Assembly (NCBI GenBank): GCA_937859855.1
Contig: CALMAR010000209.1
Location: forward strand, 10,134 to 15,968
Length of the DNA: 5,835 nucleotides
Direction of reading: 5' to 3'
Source: an uncultured Kineosporia sp.
GTDB taxonomy: Bacteria; Actinomycetota; Actinomycetes; Actinomycetales; Kineosporiaceae
A model generated the notes under the pieces. It was not told the DNA's origin. It saw only the letters and a list, made by a program, of their open reading frames with translations, and did not search any database. The position numbers were made by a program, and so were the translations under genes. Shown piece by piece: positions 3,619-5,835 of the stretch (positions are counted from its first letter, which is position 1; each line of letters starts with the position of its first letter).

Positions 3619-5835
3619 ATGGAGCTCTGGCCTGGCCACCCCTATCCACTGGGCGCTACCTACGACGGCGCAGGCACCAACTTCGCTCTGTTCTCCGAGG
3701 TCGCCACCGGCGTGCAACTCTGCCTGATCGACGACGAGGGCAAGGAGACACGGGTCGACCTGAACGAGGTCGACGGCTTCGTCTGGCACGGGTACCTGCC
3801 CGGCGTCGGACCCGGCCAGCGGTACGGCTACCGGGTGAACGGCCCCTATGCCCCCGAGCGCGGCCAGCGCTGCAATCCCAGCAAGCTGCTGCTCGATCCC
3901 TACGCCAAGGCGATCGAAGGGCAGATCGACGGCGACGAGTCGCTGTTCTCCTATCACTTCGCCACCCCGGACGACCGCAAGGGCAAGGGCCGTGACCGCA
4001 ACAACGCCGACAGCATCGGCCACACCATGCTGTCAGTGGTGGTCAACCCGTTCTTCGACTGGGCCAATGACCGGCCACCCCGCCGGGAGTACCACGAGAC
4101 GGTGATCTACGAGGCCCATGTCAAAGGGCTGACCATGACCCATCCGGGCGTCCCCGAAGACATCCGTGGCAGCTATGCCGCCATCGCCCACCCAGTGATC
4201 ATCGAGCACCTGGTCGGCCTCGGGGTGACCGCCCTCGAACTGATGCCGGTGCACCAGTTCGTGCAGGACACCACCCTGACCGCCAAGGGCCTGTCCAACT
4301 ACTGGGGTTACAACACCATCGGCTTCTTCGCCCCGCACAACGCGTACTCCTCCTCCGGGCAACGCGGGCAGCAGGTGCAGGAGTTCAAGGTAATGGTCAA
4401 GGCCCTGCACGAGGCCGGCATCGAGGTCATTCTCGACGTCGTCTACAACCACACCGCTGAAGGCAACCACCTGGGCCCGACCATCTGCTTCCGCGGGATC
4501 GACAACGCGGCCTACTACCGGCTGGTGGACGACGATCCGGAGCACTACTACGACACCACCGGCACCGGCAACAGCCTGCTGATGCGGCACCCGCACGTGC
4601 TGCAGCTGATCATGGACTCGCTGCGCTACTGGGTGCTGGAGATGCATGTCGACGGGTTCCGGTTCGACCTGGCCGCCACCCTGGCCCGGCAGTTCCACGA
4701 GGTCGACCGGCTGTCGGCGTTCTTCGACATCGTCCAGCAGGATCCGCTGATCTCGCAGGTGAAGCTGATCGCCGAACCGTGGGATGTCGGCGACGGCGGT
4801 TATCAGGTCGGCAACTTCCCGCCGTTGTGGACCGAGTGGAACGGCAAGTATCGCGACACGGTCCGCGACTTCTGGCGCGGCGAGCCCTCGACTCTGGGCG
4901 AATTCGCCTCCCGCATCACCGGTTCCAGCGACCTGTACCAGGGCGATGGCCGGCACCCGATCGCCAGCATCAACTTCGTGGTCGCCCACGACGGCTTCAC
5001 TCTGCGAGACCTGGTGTCCTACAACGAGAAACACAACGACGCCAACGGTGAGGGCAACAACGATGGGGAGAGCCACAACCGTTCGTGGAACTGCGGCGCC
5101 GAGGGGGAGACCAAGGATGAGGAGGTCCTGGCGCTGCGCGCCCGTCAGCAGCGCAACTTCATGACCACCACCATGCTGGCCCAGGGCGTGCCCATGATCG
5201 CGCACGGCGATGAGATGGGGCGCACCCAGGAGGGCAACAACAACGTCTACTGCCAGGACAACGAGATCTCCTGGATGAACTGGGATCTCGGCCAGGAGCA
5301 GGCTGACCTGCTGGCCTTCACGCAGCGGGTGGTAGCCCTGCGCAACGAGCATCCGGTGTTCCGGCGGCGGCGGTTCTTCCTCGGTGCGGCCAAGCAGGGA
5401 GGCCAGAGCGAGGTCGGCGACATCGCCTGGTTCACCCCGGCCGGCGGCAACATGTCCCAGGAGGATTGGGGCAACGGGTACGCCCGGGCGATGACGGTCT
5501 TCCTGAACGGCGAACGCCTGATGGCCCCCGACCGCCGCGGCCGCAAAGTGGTGGACGACTCGTTCCTGATCATGTTCAACGCTCACTACGAGGACCTCGA
5601 ATTCACTGTCCCGCCAGCCGAGTACGGCGACTGGTGGTCGGTCATCCTGGACACCGCCGACGACGACAGCGGGACGGCGGACGGCGGAGACGCCTACAGC
5701 CCCGGTGAGATCGTGCACGTGGTGGCTCGGTCGGTGATGGTGCTGCGCCGTCCCAGCGTGGACGAGTCGCTGCCGGTCAGTGCCCAGAACATCGTCACCC
5801 GCCGCGCGACCAGCCCCCCGGGCCAGGTCGTGGTC
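3619..5835 (+). CDS. glgX: GlgX, glycogen debranching enzyme (isoamylase type; 3' end beyond window)
   Basis: GlgX (also called TreX) is a cytoplasmic GH13 enzyme that hydrolyses alpha-1,6 branches of glycogen, typically short stubs left by glycogen phosphorylase; in actinomycetes it often feeds the TreY-TreZ trehalose route. The frame is open for 739 codons to the right edge. Residues 5-105 form a CBM48/isoamylase N-terminal domain (WPGHPYPLGATYDGAGTNFA at 4-23). The GH13 barrel has region I DVVYNHTAEG (273-282), region II DGFRFDLA (345-352) with nucleophile Asp350, region III AEPWDVG (385-391) with acid/base Glu386, and region IV VAHDGFTL (455-462) with transition-state Asp458; all catalytic residues are present. 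NWDL and FFLG-type segments lead into the C-terminal beta domain (about 590-712). The family normally ends near residue 710 (VMVLRRP), but 27 further residues follow here without a stop. ATG 3619-3621 is the only standard start after an in-frame TAA at 3574-3576; GGGA lies 5 nt upstream as a weak ribosome-binding site. Confidence 0.96.
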   Translation, partial: MELWPGHPYPLGATYDGAGTNFALFSEVATGVQLCLIDDEGKETRVDLNEVDGFVWHGYLPGVGPGQRYGYRVNGPYAPERGQRCNPSKLLLDPYAKAIEGQIDGDESLFSYHFATPDDRKGKGRDRNNADSIGHTMLSVVVNPFFDWANDRPPRREYHETVIYEAHVKGLTMTHPGVPEDIRGSYAAIAHPVIIEHLVGLGVTALELMPVHQFVQDTTLTAKGLSNYWGYNTIGFFAPHNAYSSSGQRGQQVQEFKVMVKALHEAGIEVILDVVYNHTAEGNHLGPTICFRGIDNAAYYRLVDDDPEHYYDTTGTGNSLLMRHPHVLQLIMDSLRYWVLEMHVDGFRFDLAATLARQFHEVDRLSAFFDIVQQDPLISQVKLIAEPWDVGDGGYQVGNFPPLWTEWNGKYRDTVRDFWRGEPSTLGEFASRITGSSDLYQGDGRHPIASINFVVAHDGFTLRDLVSYNEKHNDANGEGNNDGESHNRSWNCGAEGETKDEEVLALRARQQRNFMTTTMLAQGVPMIAHGDEMGRTQEGNNNVYCQDNEISWMNWDLGQEQADLLAFTQRVVALRNEHPVFRRRRFFLGAAKQGGQSEVGDIAWFTPAGGNMSQEDWGNGYARAMTVFLNGERLMAPDRRGRKVVDDSFLIMFNAHYEDLEFTVPPAEYGDWWSVILDTADDDSGTADGGDAYSPGEIVHVVARSVMVLRRPSVDESLPVSAQNIVTRRATSPPGQVVV

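Noticed and set aside
3388..4023. 211-codon minus-strand frame across the aidB-glgX gap
   Set aside because: Mostly antisense to the GlgX N-terminal domain; no motif, and a Val/Ala/Gly-rich shadow composition.
4033..5718. 561-codon open frame on the minus strand opposite glgX
   Set aside because: It is fully antisense to a GlgX whose catalytic motifs are intact. Its translation is Val/Gly/His/Asp-rich without domains, the usual product of the complementary frame of a GC-rich gene.

Overview
The window looks like chromosomal DNA of a high-GC actinomycete (Actinomycetota). The evidence is the very GC-rich codon third positions, the GTG starts, an actinobacterial-style BrkB/YihY membrane protein and an isoamylase-type GlgX. 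I cannot place it below phylum level with confidence. It reads as ordinary housekeeping and stress-response chromosome. I see no insertion sequence, phage gene, CRISPR array, tRNA or rRNA.

Layout: two leftward genes and two rightward genes diverge from a 106-bp region (1658-1763). Leftward are a BrkB/YihY-family inner-membrane protein (641-1657) and then the first 108 codons of rsgA, a ribosome-assembly GTPase that runs off the left edge (1-324). They are separated by about 316 bp with no convincing gene, though two small overlapping reading frames there are recorded at low confidence. Rightward are aidB, an acyl-CoA-dehydrogenase-fold alkylation-response flavoprotein (1764-3425), and then glgX, a glycogen-debranching enzyme (3619 to the right edge, still open). 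A 193-bp gap separates these two.

Regulatory reading: each divergent gene has a TANNNT -10-like hexamer ending exactly 7 nt before its start codon, the spacing expected of leaderless actinobacterial mRNAs. The aidB-glgX gap holds a perfect 19-bp palindrome that is a good operator candidate and suggests glgX has its own control. An identical 13-mer lies a few bases after the stop codons of both brkB and aidB, within short GC-rich hairpins.

How the genes work together: no shared pathway is evident. RsgA matures the 30S subunit, AidB belongs to alkylation defence, and GlgX trims glycogen branches, usually beside the treY/treZ trehalose genes, which would lie outside the window. I found no clear new system. 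The most checkable oddities are the paired leaderless promoters, the palindrome and the chained small ORFs.
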